Positions 1-9,165 of a stretch of DNA of 64,000 nucleotides are shown here, one piece after another. The DNA comes from JAIEPW01 sp964471915 (GTDB taxonomy: Bacteria; Acidobacteriota; Terriglobia; Bryobacterales; Bryobacteraceae). The notes under the pieces were generated by a model. It was given only the letters and a program-made list of their open reading frames with translations. It searched no databases and was not told where the DNA came from. The DNA lies in NCBI GenBank assembly GCA_964471915.1, contig CAYYID010000005.1:69306-133305 (forward strand), given 5' to 3'. Position 1 is the first letter of the stretch, and each line of letters begins with the position of its first letter. A program made the translations under genes and the position numbers.

Positions 1-2
1 GC

Positions 3-2387
3 GCGCCCCCCGCCCAGGACGACCGCCCTCAGGGCTCGGATCTCCTGCTGGTGGACCTCGCCTCCGGCGCCGAGACGAATCTTGGTAACGTCTCCGAGTT
101 TGCCTTCGATAAGGCCGGGCGCTGGCTGGCCTTTCTGATCGATGCGCAGGATAAGGCCGGCAACGGGATCCAGTTGCGCAACATGGAGTCAGGTATGAGT
201 CTGGCGCTCGACAGCGCCAAGGCCGTCTACAAGCAGGTTTCCTGGACGGAAACTGGAGACGGTTTGGCCGTGCTGCGCGGCGTCGAGGACAAGGCTTGGG
301 AGGATAAGGTCTACTCGCTGGTAGCGTTCCGCGGGTTCTCGAATACCGGTTGGCCGCAGAAGGTGACTTTCGATCCGGCGAAGGACTCCTCGTTTCCCAG
401 CGGCATGACCCTGAGCGCCAATCGCGCCCCGCTGTGGCGCAAGGATCTGGCGGCCGTCACTTTCGGCCTTGCCGAACTGAAGCCTAAGAAGAAGGGCGCC
501 GAGCCTCCCAAAGCCGATGCCGCCAAGCCCGAACCGACCAAGCCGGAGCCGCCGAAGGACGAGCCGGAGATCGCCGATCTGGTCCTGTGGCATTGGAAGG
601 ACAAGCGCCTGCAGTCCATGCAGCAGGTGCAGGAGAACCAGGACAAGAACTTCAGCTACCTGGCGTTGTACCGCGTGGCCGACAAGAAGTTCCTGCGCCT
701 CGCCGACGAGGAAGTGCGGCAGGTGGCGATGCAGCCCTATCACAAATATGCGGTCGGCTTCGACGTGCGGTCCTATGAACTGGCCTCGAATCTGGGCGGG
801 CAGCGGCTCCAGGATGTTTACGCGGTGAACCCCGAGACCGGCGAGCGGAAGCTGGCGCTCAAGAAGACGCGCTGGTCGATGGGACCGTCCCCCGACGGGA
901 CGCACCTGCTGTACTACGACGACGGTGCGTTCTACACCCTCGACATGGGCACCGGCAAGTCCTACAACATCACCAAGGACATTCCGGCCACGTTCTGGGA
1001 CACCGAGGACGACCACAACGTCCAGAAGCCGCCGACGCAGGTAATCGGCTGGAGCGCCGATTCGAGTTTCGTCCTGCTCTCGGACGACTGGGACATCTGG
1101 AAGGCGCCCGTGCACGGAGGGGCGGGGGTGAACCTCACCGCGAACGGCAAGAAAGACAAGGTCCGCTACCAGCGCCGCTACCGTCTGGATCCCGACGAGA
1201 AGGGGATCGACCTCGCCAAGCCGATGTACGTCGAGGCCTACGGGGAATGGACCAAGAAGAGCGGCATCGCGCTCATCGAGCCGGGCAAGACAGGCGTCAA
1301 GATGCTGACGTGGGACGACGCGCGCTACGGGCAGTTGCTGAAGGCGAAGGACGCCGAGGTCTACCTCTCCACGCGCGAGACGACGCAGGACTTTCCGAAC
1401 TATCGCGTTTCGGACGCCACGCTGGCCAACGCGAAGTCAGTGACGGACGCGAATCCGCAGCAGAAGGAAATCCTCTGGTCCAAGGGGTCCCGGCTGGTCG
1501 ATTACGTCAGCGCCAAGGGCGACAACCTGCAGGGGGCCCTCTATCTGCCGGCGAACTACGAGCCGGGCAAGAAGTATCCGACGATCGTCTACATTTACGA
1601 AAAGCTGTCCCAGCAGTTGAACAACTACTCGATGCCGGCCTTCAATGGCTTCAACATCGCCAACTACACTAGCAACGGCTACGCGGTGTTCACGCCGGAT
1701 ATCGTCTACAAGCTGAACGATCCCGGCATGTCCGCCGTGTGGTGCGTGCTGCCGGGTCTGAAAGCGGCCGTGGAGACCGGCGTCGTGGATCCGAAGAAGG
1801 TGGGGCTGCACGGGCACTCCTGGGGCGGATACCAGACGTCGTTCCTGGTAACGCAGACCGACGCGTTCCGCGCGGCGATCGCCGGGGCGCCGCTCACCGA
1901 TATGGTGAGCATGTACAGCTCTATTTACTGGAACACGGGGTCCGCGAACCAGCCGATCTTCGAGTCCAGCCAGGGCCGCTTCACCTCGGGCTATTGGGAC
2001 AACCCGGAGGCCTACGTCCGCAACTCGCCGGTGTACCACGCCAAGAACGTGAAGACGCCGCTGGTGATCCTCCACAACGACAAGGACGGCGCGGTGGATT
2101 TCACGCAGGGCATCGAGTACTACAACACGCTGCGGCGGCTCGAGAAGCCGGTGGTGATGTTGCAGTACAAGGGCGAGAACCACGGGCTTGTGAAGCCCGA
2201 GAACATGAAGGACTATACGGTTCGCATGCGGGAGTTTTTCGAGAACCAGTTGAACGACCGGATGCCGCCGAAGTGGTGGACCGAGGGCGTGCCGCATCTC
2301 AAGATGAAGGAACATCTGGAAGAGCGAAGCAAGGAACTGGCTCCGAAGCCGGCAGCGGCCGCCGCGACTGCAGGCAGCCGCCTGTAG
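3..2387 (+). CDS. S9 family prolyl oligopeptidase-type serine peptidase (5' partial)
   Basis: The frame is open from the left edge of the window, so the true start lies outside. The N-terminal two thirds have short WD40/PD40-like blade repeats, consistent with the beta-propeller that gates S9 peptidases. The C-terminal third is an alpha/beta hydrolase. The nucleophile Ser sits in GHSWGG (codon at 1818-1820), the Asp in DGAV (codon 2085-2087) and the His in ENHG (codon 2181-2183), so the full catalytic triad is present in the usual order. A Lys/Pro/Glu-rich linker at about 480-570 interrupts the propeller and is unusual. The protein ends in an Ala-rich tail. It probably acts on peptides outside the cytoplasm, but the signal peptide is not in the window. 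Confidence 0.9.
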   Translation, partial: APPAQDDRPQGSDLLLVDLASGAETNLGNVSEFAFDKAGRWLAFLIDAQDKAGNGIQLRNMESGMSLALDSAKAVYKQVSWTETGDGLAVLRGVEDKAWEDKVYSLVAFRGFSNTGWPQKVTFDPAKDSSFPSGMTLSANRAPLWRKDLAAVTFGLAELKPKKKGAEPPKADAAKPEPTKPEPPKDEPEIADLVLWHWKDKRLQSMQQVQENQDKNFSYLALYRVADKKFLRLADEEVRQVAMQPYHKYAVGFDVRSYELASNLGGQRLQDVYAVNPETGERKLALKKTRWSMGPSPDGTHLLYYDDGAFYTLDMGTGKSYNITKDIPATFWDTEDDHNVQKPPTQVIGWSADSSFVLLSDDWDIWKAPVHGGAGVNLTANGKKDKVRYQRRYRLDPDEKGIDLAKPMYVEAYGEWTKKSGIALIEPGKTGVKMLTWDDARYGQLLKAKDAEVYLSTRETTQDFPNYRVSDATLANAKSVTDANPQQKEILWSKGSRLVDYVSAKGDNLQGALYLPANYEPGKKYPTIVYIYEKLSQQLNNYSMPAFNGFNIANYTSNGYAVFTPDIVYKLNDPGMSAVWCVLPGLKAAVETGVVDPKKVGLHGHSWGGYQTSFLVTQTDAFRAAIAGAPLTDMVSMYSSIYWNTGSANQPIFESSQGRFTSGYWDNPEAYVRNSPVYHAKNVKTPLVILHNDKDGAVDFTQGIEYYNTLRRLEKPVVMLQYKGENHGLVKPENMKDYTVRMREFFENQLNDRMPPKWWTEGVPHLKMKEHLEERSKELAPKPAAAAATAGSRL

Positions 2388-2450
2388 CCTAAAGCCCGGT
2401 CTTGCACGAGGCGGCTTGACTCTGCCTGCCGCCACGGTCAGCATGGAGCC

Positions 2451-3074
2451 ATGCGGACTCTGGCTTGCGTGCTCCTACTGGTGTGTGCGGCGGCGGGCGC
2501 GGACGACCGTGCCGGCCTGCGGGTGGAAGCCGGTCCTAAGCTCCGGTCCCGCCCCGCGATGACGCTCGATGGCGGAGCCACGCCGGGCACGGTGGCGCTG
2601 GAGCTGAAAATCAGCGCACAGGGAGACGTCGTCAGCGCGCAGGCGCTGGGCGGTCCGCCCGAGTTGGCCGAGCCCGCCGTGACGGCTGTGCTCGCCTGGA
2701 AGTTCGAGCCCGCCGAAACCGACTACGTCGAGCAGGTGCAGATTCACTGGAGTGGCCGCGCCCTGCCGGGGCAGGGGCCGCCACGGCGGATTCGGGTGGG
2801 CGGCAACGTCCAGCAGGCGAACCTGATCCACAAGGTGACGCCAGTGTATCCGGCGGAGGCCAAGGCCGCGGGGCTTGAGGGCCTGGTCCGCTTCGAGGTG
2901 ATCCTCAGCAAAGAGGGCGAGGTGGCGTCGCTCCAACTCGTGACGGGCGACCCGCAGCTCGCGGATGCGGCGCGCCGCGCCGTCGAGCAGTGGCGTTACA
3001 AGCCCACGCGCCTGAACGGCAACCCGGTGGAGGTGATGACGGTGATCGACGTGAAGTTCGAGTTGCGCCGGTAG
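2451..3074 (+). CDS. Secreted protein with two tandem TonB C-terminal-like domains
   Basis: The 207-residue product begins with a signal peptide (MRTLACVLLLVCAAAGA). Two copies of the TonB C-terminal fold follow, at about residues 40-100 and 115-205. Each has the pattern of a strand, G(D/E)V, an Ala-rich helix and a W(K/R)(F/Y)xP strand. The second copy also has the PxYPxEAK entry motif typical of TonB family C-termini. There is no proline-rich periplasmic spanner, and the single N-terminal hydrophobic segment looks cleavable, so this is not a classical energy transducer. It may be a periplasmic partner of TonB receptors. It lies 63 bases after the S9 peptidase on the same strand. Confidence 0.8.
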   Translation: MRTLACVLLLVCAAAGADDRAGLRVEAGPKLRSRPAMTLDGGATPGTVALELKISAQGDVVSAQALGGPPELAEPAVTAVLAWKFEPAETDYVEQVQIHWSGRALPGQGPPRRIRVGGNVQQANLIHKVTPVYPAEAKAAGLEGLVRFEVILSKEGEVASLQLVTGDPQLADAARRAVEQWRYKPTRLNGNPVEVMTVIDVKFELRR

Positions 3075-3082
3075 GGCCTGGC

Positions 3083-3436
3083 TCAGCCGCGGCGGCGGCT
3101 GCGCCGCCGCTCCGCCCGCCGGACTTCGTTTTCGTCCAAGCCGAAATAGTGAGCGATTTCGTGCCAGACCGTATCGTAGACGTGCTGTTCCAGCTCCGGA
3201 ACGGAACGGGACATCCGCTCATGCGGACCTTGATAGATCGTGATGCGGTCGGGCATGCGAAACGGGTCACTGACGGAGCGGACGGTGCGGGGCTGTCCCT
3301 CGTAGAGGCCCAACAGCCCGGGGTCGGCCGGCTCGGGCTCGACGGCGATCACCAGGTTCTCGAGATAGCGGCGGAAGCGCGCCGGGATGCGGGCGACGGC
3401 GCTTGCGACAATGCGGTCGAAATCTTCGGGACGCAA
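3083..3436 (-). CDS. Zincin-like metallopeptidase family protein
   Basis: The 117-residue product carries the zinc-binding motif HEIAHYFG near the C-terminus (about residues 91-98), with a downstream Glu in GLDENEV. The length and the pattern 'R.P..F...L.N..I.VE....' at the N-terminus fit the small minigluzincin-type family (COG3824) found across bacteria. No signal peptide is seen, so it is probably cytoplasmic. The C-terminus is very Arg-rich. It is convergent with the TonB-domain gene (8 bases apart) and divergent from the glycosyltransferase operon. Confidence 0.82.
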   Translation of the reverse strand: MRPEDFDRIVASAVARIPARFRRYLENLVIAVEPEPADPGLLGLYEGQPRTVRSVSDPFRMPDRITIYQGPHERMSRSVPELEQHVYDTVWHEIAHYFGLDENEVRRAERRRSRRRG

Positions 3437-3471
3437 ATCCCAGTGTAAGCCGCGCTTGCTACACTGATTGC

Positions 3472-4476
3472 TTGCCGAGCCCGAAAGTGACCGTCGCCGT
3501 GCCTACGCTGGCGGCTGGCGAGCCGCTGGAGGCCTGTCTCGAAGGCCTCGCCGGTCAGACGTTCCGGGACTTTCTGGTGATCGTGATCGATAACAGCGGA
3601 CAGAACCTGACTGCGGCGCTGGCTGCGCTCCATCCGCGAGTCCGCTTTGTGGCGAACCCGGAAAACGCGGGTTTCGGCAAAGCCATCAACCAGGCGTGGC
3701 GCGAGACGGATTCGCCCTTCGTTGCAGCCCTGAACGACGACGCGGTACCGGACCCCAAGTGGCTGGAGGCGCTGGTCGGCGCGATGGAGCCTCATCCGGA
3801 TCTCGGCATGTGCGCCAGCCAGGTGCGGCTGGCCGGGCAGGACCAGTTGGACTCGACGGGCATGTCCATCGCGCGCGACGGCGCCAGCAAGCAGCGCGGA
3901 CACGGAGCGAGGGCCGGAGGGTCCGTCGCGCCACGCGAGGCGCTGCTACCCTCGGGCTCCGCGGCGATGTACCGGCGCGAGTTGCTCGAAGAGACGGGCG
4001 GCTTCGACGAGGATTTCTTCCTGTACTGCGAGGATACGGACCTGGGGCTGCGGGCGCGGTGGCTCGCCTGGGAATGCGAGTATGTGGCGGATGCCGTCGT
4101 CGAGCATCGCTACTCGCAGTCCGCGGGACGCGCCTCGCCCTTGAAGGCGTTTTTCGTCGAGCGAAACCGGCTGTTCACGATTGTGAAGAACTTCCCGGCC
4201 GGGATGCTGGCCGCGGCGCCTTTCTGGACCGCGCTCCGCTACTTCTGGCACGCGGCGGCGATGCTGCGGGGCAAGGGCATCGGCGCGGAGTACGCGGGGC
4301 CGCGCCGCTCGCTGGCGGGGATCGTGTGGCGCGCGCACTTGCAGACGCTGCGGTGCCTCGGAAAGCTGTGGCGGCAGCGCCAGGACATCCAGCGCCGGGC
4401 GCGCCTGCATCCGAAGCAGTTCGCCCGGTTGCTGGCGCGGCACCGGATCGGCTTACGCCAGGTGGCGGAACTGTGA
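3472..4476 (+). CDS. Glycosyltransferase family 2
   Basis: This is a GT-A fold transferase of about 334 residues. It begins with the nucleotide-sugar binding strand (KVTVAVPTL) and has a DDD-type metal site in LNDDAVPDP and the acceptor-site motif FLYCEDTDLGLR. This resembles rhamnosyl- and GlcNAc-transferases of the WcaE/RfbN type. I chose the TTG at 3472, just before the first core strand; a GTG at 3487 is also possible. The frame is open back to 3403, but that would overlap the divergent zincin gene. The last third has a hydrophobic segment suggesting membrane association. It ends in a GTGA overlap with the next gene, which starts a five-gene glycan operon. Confidence 0.85.
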   Translation: MPSPKVTVAVPTLAAGEPLEACLEGLAGQTFRDFLVIVIDNSGQNLTAALAALHPRVRFVANPENAGFGKAINQAWRETDSPFVAALNDDAVPDPKWLEALVGAMEPHPDLGMCASQVRLAGQDQLDSTGMSIARDGASKQRGHGARAGGSVAPREALLPSGSAAMYRRELLEETGGFDEDFFLYCEDTDLGLRARWLAWECEYVADAVVEHRYSQSAGRASPLKAFFVERNRLFTIVKNFPAGMLAAAPFWTALRYFWHAAAMLRGKGIGAEYAGPRRSLAGIVWRAHLQTLRCLGKLWRQRQDIQRRARLHPKQFARLLARHRIGLRQVAEL

Positions 4477-5216
4477 AACCGGCATCCGGCCGCGGGGACT
4501 TCCTGATCCTGATTCCCGCGTACAACGAAGAGGCCGCCATCGGTGGTTTGGTGGAAGAAGTCCAAGCGGTTCTACCCGGCGTGCCGGTGCTGGTGACAGA
4601 CGACTGCTCGCAGGACGGCACGCGAACCGTGGCGCAGCTCGCGGGCGCGGAAGTGCTGAGCCTGCCGTACCACTTGGGGCTCGGCGGCTGCGTGCAGGCC
4701 GGCTACCGCCTGGCGTTCGAACTGGGCTTTGACTACGTGATCCGGCTCGATGGCGACGGCCAGCACGATCCGCGCTTCGTGACGGCGATTCTCGAGACAT
4801 TGCGCTCCACCGGCTGCGAGATGGCAATCGGGTCGCGCTTCGTGCCGGGCGGCGCGGGCGAAACCAGCGGCCCGCGGAGCCTGGGGGTCCGGTTCTTCCG
4901 CGCGGTGCTGCGCCCGATTCTCGGCCAGCCCGTGTACGATCCGACCTCGGGGTTCGTCGGCGTCAATCGCCGTGCACTAGCCGTGTTCTCGAAGACGTTT
5001 CCGCTCGAGTATCCGGAGATCGAAACCCTGGTGGTCCTGCAGCGCAAGGCTTTCCGGTTCCGCGAGGTGCCGGTGACGATGCGCCCGCGGCGGACGGGGA
5101 GGAGTTCGATCACGGCCATGAAGTCGCTCTTCTACATCGTGCATGTGTTGCTGGGGGTGTTTGTGAACATCCTCAAGTTCGACCAGCGCAAGCGGCGCAA
5201 GGAGGAGCCCGCCTGA
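4473..5216 (+). CDS. Glycosyltransferase family 2, dolichyl-phosphate-mannose synthase-like
   Basis: This 247-residue transferase starts at a GTG that shares the GTGA overlap with the upstream gene. It has LIPAYNEE at the N-terminus, TDDCSQDGT, the DGDGQHDP metal-binding motif and TSGF. These are typical of polyprenyl-phosphate sugar synthases. A hydrophobic stretch close to the C-terminus (FYIVHVLLGVFV) probably anchors it to the inner membrane. It likely makes a lipid-linked sugar donor for the membrane GT-C-like protein encoded downstream. The stop codon overlaps the next start (TGATG). Confidence 0.88.
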   Translation: MKPASGRGDFLILIPAYNEEAAIGGLVEEVQAVLPGVPVLVTDDCSQDGTRTVAQLAGAEVLSLPYHLGLGGCVQAGYRLAFELGFDYVIRLDGDGQHDPRFVTAILETLRSTGCEMAIGSRFVPGGAGETSGPRSLGVRFFRAVLRPILGQPVYDPTSGFVGVNRRALAVFSKTFPLEYPEIETLVVLQRKAFRFREVPVTMRPRRTGRSSITAMKSLFYIVHVLLGVFVNILKFDQRKRRKEEPA

Positions 5217-5575
5217 TGGAACGCTTTCTGGATTTGATCAGCCTGCTGAGCATCGCCCTGATCATCTGGGTACTAGCCAGCCTGCGGCGGCAGCACATCC
5301 GGGTAGAGTACTCGGTAAGCTGGCTGGTGGCGGGCGTGGCCTTGCTGGTGCTGTCGCGCTGGCGGAGCCTGCTGGACTGGGTGGCGCGCGCCGCCGGAAT
5401 CAACGAAGGTCCGTTGGCGCTGCTGCTGCTTTCGGCGTTCGTATTTCTCGGCGTATTCTACCGGTTCTCGATGCTGATCTCCGATCTGAAGGACTCCAAC
5501 ATCGCCCTGACGCAGCGTCTGGCGATCCTCGAATTCCAACTGCAAAACCGAAGCGATGAAAGACAAGAAAACTAA
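5216..5575 (+). CDS. DUF2304 family small membrane protein
   Basis: This 119-residue protein has three hydrophobic segments at about residues 5-22, 33-48 and 67-88. A short charged helix at the C-terminus could form a coiled coil. The size, topology and position directly after a DPM-like glycosyltransferase match DUF2304 proteins, which are regularly found in glycan operons. The precise role is unknown. It starts by TGATG coupling, and its end overlaps the next gene by 20 bases. Confidence 0.8.
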   Translation: MERFLDLISLLSIALIIWVLASLRRQHIRVEYSVSWLVAGVALLVLSRWRSLLDWVARAAGINEGPLALLLLSAFVFLGVFYRFSMLISDLKDSNIALTQRLAILEFQLQNRSDERQEN

Positions 5576-7247
5576 GAGTCCGGAGGTTGCCGTCCCGCGT
5601 CGCGTCGCCTGGTGGCAGGTGGCCCTGGGCGGGGCGCTGGTGCTGTTTCTGCTTTTCGAGGTCTACGGACCGGCGCTGCGCGGCCCTTTCCTGCTGGACG
5701 ACCTGGCGGCGGGCTTCGCGAGCCCGACGGAAGATCCGAATCGCCCGTTGGGGCGCTGGCTGGAGAACACGACGCGCCCGGTAACCCAGCTTTCGTTCTG
5801 GGCGAACTTCCGCATTTCCGGGCCCGATACGTTCGGCTATCACGTTCTGAACGTGCTGCTGCACTTTGGCAACGGTCTTTGGATCGGCCTGTGTCTCTGG
5901 AAGCTGCTGGAGTTGACGGGCGAGAAGCGGGCGCGATTGCTGGCGGCGTGCGGCGCGGCGGTCTTCTGGTTCCACCCGGTACACACCGAATCGGTCGCCT
6001 ACATCTCGAGCCGCACGGAGGTGCTGAGCCTGTTCTTTTTCCTCGGCGCATACACGTGCTTCCTGTGGCGGCGCGAGGAGGCCGCGACCTGGGGAACCGC
6101 CGCGGTAGTGCTGGTGCTGGCTGGACTGGGAGCGTTGAGCAAGGAGCACGCGGTCACGCTGCCCGCCCTGCTTCTGCTGACGGACCTGTGGTTCTCGCCC
6201 GGCGGCGTCCGCCGGAACTGGCGCCTGTATGTTCCACTGGCCATCGGCGGAGCGGCCGCTGCGGCCTTCTTGGGGCGTTTGCTATTGCGCGCCGACACTG
6301 CGGGCTTCGGCATGAAAGGAATCTCCTGGTCCGACTACTTCTTTACGCAGTGCCGGGCACTGTGGACCTACGCGCGGCTCTTTGTGCTGCCGGTGGGTCT
6401 GAACGCGGACCCCGATTTTCCGTTCTCGCGTTCCGTGATAGACCACGGGACGGCCTTCGGGTTGCTCGCGCTGCTGGCGGCCGCCGGCGCAGCGTGGTAC
6501 TTCCGGAAGCAGGTCCCGCTGGCGGCGTTCGGGCTGGCCGCGGCGTTGCTGCTGTTCGCGCCGACGTCGTCGTTCATTCCGATCCGCGATCCGCTGGCCG
6601 AACGGCGGTTGTACCTGCCGTTTCTCGGGCTATTGCTGATCGCCCTCGAGGGGGTGCGGCGGCTGCCGCTCAATGTCGCCGCCCTGGGGTCGCTCGCGCT
6701 GGCGTTGAGCGGCGTGCTGGGCGCCGCCACGTATCAACGCGCCGCCGTGTGGGGCGATTCTCTCGCCTTGTGGACTGACACGAAAGAGAAATCGCCGCGC
6801 AAGGCCCGCCCGCATTTTCAGTACGCGTTCGCACTGTTCGAGCGGGGCCGCTGTCCAGAAGCCGTCCGGGCGTTCGAGGAGACCTCCAAATTGCAGGCGC
6901 CCGCGTACGACTTGCTGGTCGACTGGGGTCTGGCCCTGGCGTGCGCCGGCGATGACTCCGCGGCGCTCGGGAAGATGCACGAAGCCCTCAAGTTGGAGCC
7001 ACAGGCCCACGGCTACTCGATGGTCGCGATGCTGCTGCTGAAGAAGAAGGACGTGACAGGGGCGCTAGAGGCGCTCGACGCGGCGGATCGCTTGCAGCCG
7101 GTGTCGGACATCGCGGCGTTATACCGCGGCGCGGCGTACGAGATGCAGGGCGAAATGGCCAAAGCAGTGGAGGCCTACCAGCGCGCGGCCACCATCAATC
7201 CGAACAACCAGCCCGCGCGGGAAGCGCTGCAACGTCTGCGGCCGTAG
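5556..7247 (+). CDS. Polytopic membrane protein with C-terminal TPRs (TMTC/GT-C-like)
   Basis: The 563-residue protein has one hydrophobic helix at about residues 17-37. Next comes a short luminal-type region with FLLDDLA, resembling the acidic loop of GT-C mannosyltransferases, and then about nine further membrane helices to residue 385. The last 150 residues form tetratricopeptide-like repeats (FAERGRCPEA-, ALAAL- and AYQRAATINPNN-type units). This layout matches bacterial relatives of TMTC O-mannosyltransferases (DUF1736 type). It probably transfers a sugar from a polyprenyl-phosphate donor made by the upstream DPM-like enzyme to a target outside the membrane. The acceptor is unknown. Confidence 0.75.
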   Translation: MKDKKTKSPEVAVPRRVAWWQVALGGALVLFLLFEVYGPALRGPFLLDDLAAGFASPTEDPNRPLGRWLENTTRPVTQLSFWANFRISGPDTFGYHVLNVLLHFGNGLWIGLCLWKLLELTGEKRARLLAACGAAVFWFHPVHTESVAYISSRTEVLSLFFFLGAYTCFLWRREEAATWGTAAVVLVLAGLGALSKEHAVTLPALLLLTDLWFSPGGVRRNWRLYVPLAIGGAAAAAFLGRLLLRADTAGFGMKGISWSDYFFTQCRALWTYARLFVLPVGLNADPDFPFSRSVIDHGTAFGLLALLAAAGAAWYFRKQVPLAAFGLAAALLLFAPTSSFIPIRDPLAERRLYLPFLGLLLIALEGVRRLPLNVAALGSLALALSGVLGAATYQRAAVWGDSLALWTDTKEKSPRKARPHFQYAFALFERGRCPEAVRAFEETSKLQAPAYDLLVDWGLALACAGDDSAALGKMHEALKLEPQAHGYSMVAMLLLKKKDVTGALEALDAADRLQPVSDIAALYRGAAYEMQGEMAKAVEAYQRAATINPNNQPAREALQRLRP

Positions 7248-7258
7248 GCCCCATAATC

Positions 7259-8353
7259 ATGCGCATCGGCGTCAACGCGCTGTACCTCATCCCTGGAGGC
7301 GTCGGCGGCACGGAGATCTACCTGCGCCACCTGCTGGACGCGCTGGCGGCGGTAGACCCCGAGAACCAGTACGTCCTGTACACGAATCGCGAGACCGGGT
7401 CCGAACTCGGCCCTCGCGCGCCCAACTTCCTGGTGCACGAAATGCCGGTGCGCGCCCAGAACCGCCCGGCCCGGATCCTGTTCGAGCAATTCCGCCTGCC
7501 GCTGCGGCGGGACGGGATCGACGTGCTGCTGAACCCGGGGTTCACTATGCCGCTGGCGGCGCCGTGTCCGTCGGTGACGGTCTTCCACGACCTGCAACAT
7601 CTGCGGCATCCGGAGTACTTTCGCTGGTTCGACCGGCCCGCGTGGCAGTTCCTGCTCGGAGCCGCGGCGCGGCGCAGCACGCGGCTGATCGCGGTCTCAC
7701 ACGCGACGGCGGCGGATCTAAAGCTGTTCTACGGCAAGGAGGCTTCGGTGGTTCACCACGGCGTCGATCCGCGCTTTCTGGAAATGAAGCGCCAGGATCC
7801 CGCTCCGTTCCTGTTGTGTGTGTCGACCTTGCATCCGCACAAGAACCTCGCCCGGCTGGTGGAGGCGTTCGCGGGCTTTCGAGCGAAACGTCCGGAGTTC
7901 CGGCTGGTGATCCCGGGAATGCGGGGCTTCTTCACGGAACAACTGGAACGGAGGATCGCCGAACTGGGCCTTGCGAACGCCGTGGAGCTGCTGGGCTGGA
8001 TTCCGCGCGAGGAACTCATGCGACTGTACGAGCGAGCTTGGGCTTTCGTATACCCGTCTACGTTTGAAGGGTTCGGGATGCCGGTGCTCGAGGCGATGGC
8101 GGCCGGGATCCCGGTGGCGTGCTCGGCCATTCCGCCGCTCGAGGAGGTGGCCGGCGGCTCCGTGCTTCTGTTTCCGCCAGCGGATACGGACTCTCTTGTC
8201 GAGGCGTTGGAGCGGATCACTGGCGACGCGGGGCTGCGCGCCAAGCTGGCTATCGAAGGCCGCGAGCGCGCCCGTGAATTCACTTGGGAACGTGCGGCGG
8301 GTGAGACGCTCACGGTGTTGCGCGCGGCCTACCGCAGCAGGTCTTCGAGCTGA
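7259..8353 (+). CDS. Glycosyltransferase family 4 (GT-B)
   Basis: The 364-residue GT-B enzyme has the N-terminal acceptor-domain start (RIGVNALYL...GGTEIYLRHLL). The donor-side signature FEGFGMPVLEAMAAGIPV contains the EX7E pair, followed by EEVAGG. This places it with GT4 mannosyl- and galactosyltransferases. It lies 11 bases after the TPR membrane protein, so it is probably the last gene of the glycan operon. Its 3' end overlaps the convergent dapD gene by 25 bases. Confidence 0.87.
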   Translation: MRIGVNALYLIPGGVGGTEIYLRHLLDALAAVDPENQYVLYTNRETGSELGPRAPNFLVHEMPVRAQNRPARILFEQFRLPLRRDGIDVLLNPGFTMPLAAPCPSVTVFHDLQHLRHPEYFRWFDRPAWQFLLGAAARRSTRLIAVSHATAADLKLFYGKEASVVHHGVDPRFLEMKRQDPAPFLLCVSTLHPHKNLARLVEAFAGFRAKRPEFRLVIPGMRGFFTEQLERRIAELGLANAVELLGWIPREELMRLYERAWAFVYPSTFEGFGMPVLEAMAAGIPVACSAIPPLEEVAGGSVLLFPPADTDSLVEALERITGDAGLRAKLAIEGRERAREFTWERAAGETLTVLRAAYRSRSSS

Positions 8354-9165
8354 ATCTTCGCGTCGGTCTTCGCGTCGCGGTATTTCACGATCACCGGCGT
8401 GTAGACCGAGATGCCCCACGCTTTGCCCTGGCCTTGCGTTACGGCGCGGGAACCCGCAATCACCACGGCCTCCGGCGGAATCACCAGCGGCTGGTCGTCC
8501 GTCGCCGCGTACACGCGCTCGCGCACCAGGTCGTAGACCGGCGTCGAGCGGTTCAGAATCGTGCCGCTGCCGAGCACCGACCGCCGGCCGACCACCGTGC
8601 CTTCGTACACGCCGCAATTGCCGCCCACCAGCACTTCGTCTTCGATGATCACCGGCAGCGCGCCCACCGGCTCCAGCACGCCGCCGATCTGCGCCGCCGC
8701 CGAGATGTGGCAGTTCCGGCCCACCTGCGCGCAACTCCCGATCAGCGCGTGCGAATCCACCATGGTGCCGTCGCCGACATAGGCGCCCGCGTTGATGAAC
8801 ATCGGCGGCATGCAGGTGACGCCCGTGCCGACGAAGCAGCCGTCGCGGATTGAGGATCCGCCGGGAACGATCCGCACGCCGTCGCCCGGCTCGAGCTGCT
8901 TGACGGGCCACGTAGCCTTGTCGAAGTAGGGCTGGCGGGAACGGTCGAGCGAGAGATCGACGATCGCGCCCATACGAAATCCCAGCAGGATACCCTTCTT
9001 CACCCAGGCGTTGACTCGCCAGCCCGAAAGCTGCGCGGGGTCCGGCTCGGCGGAGCGGATCACGCCCGCGTTCAGCGCGGATTTGAAGCGCTGGAACAGC
9101 GAGAAGTGCTCCTCGGTGTAGGCAGGCGGTTTCTCGTCGAAGAGTCTTTCGATCTCAGCCTGCAT
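8329..9165 (-). CDS. dapD: 2,3,4,5-tetrahydropyridine-2,6-dicarboxylate N-succinyltransferase
   Basis: The 278-residue product has the DapD layout: an N-terminal helical domain with EEHF...F..AL..G, then a left-handed beta-helix of hexapeptide repeats (VPGGSSIRDG, GTGVTCMPP, FINAGAYVGDGTMVD, GSCAQVG). A C-terminal beta segment follows. It transfers succinyl from succinyl-CoA to tetrahydrodipicolinate in the succinylase branch of lysine/DAP synthesis. It is the last gene of a six-gene minus-strand operon, and its start overlaps the dapA end by 11 bases. The succinylase branch fits the M20 desuccinylase at the operon head. Confidence 0.94.
   Translation of the reverse strand: MQAEIERLFDEKPPAYTEEHFSLFQRFKSALNAGVIRSAEPDPAQLSGWRVNAWVKKGILLGFRMGAIVDLSLDRSRQPYFDKATWPVKQLEPGDGVRIVPGGSSIRDGCFVGTGVTCMPPMFINAGAYVGDGTMVDSHALIGSCAQVGRNCHISAAAQIGGVLEPVGALPVIIEDEVLVGGNCGVYEGTVVGRRSVLGSGTILNRSTPVYDLVRERVYAATDDQPLVIPPEAVVIAGSRAVTQGQGKAWGISVYTPVIVKYRDAKTDAKIQLEDLLR

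Noticed and set aside
3403..3471. Upstream start for the first glycosyltransferase
   Set aside because: It would overlap the divergent zincin gene and add an atypical N-terminus; the core fold begins right after TTG 3472.
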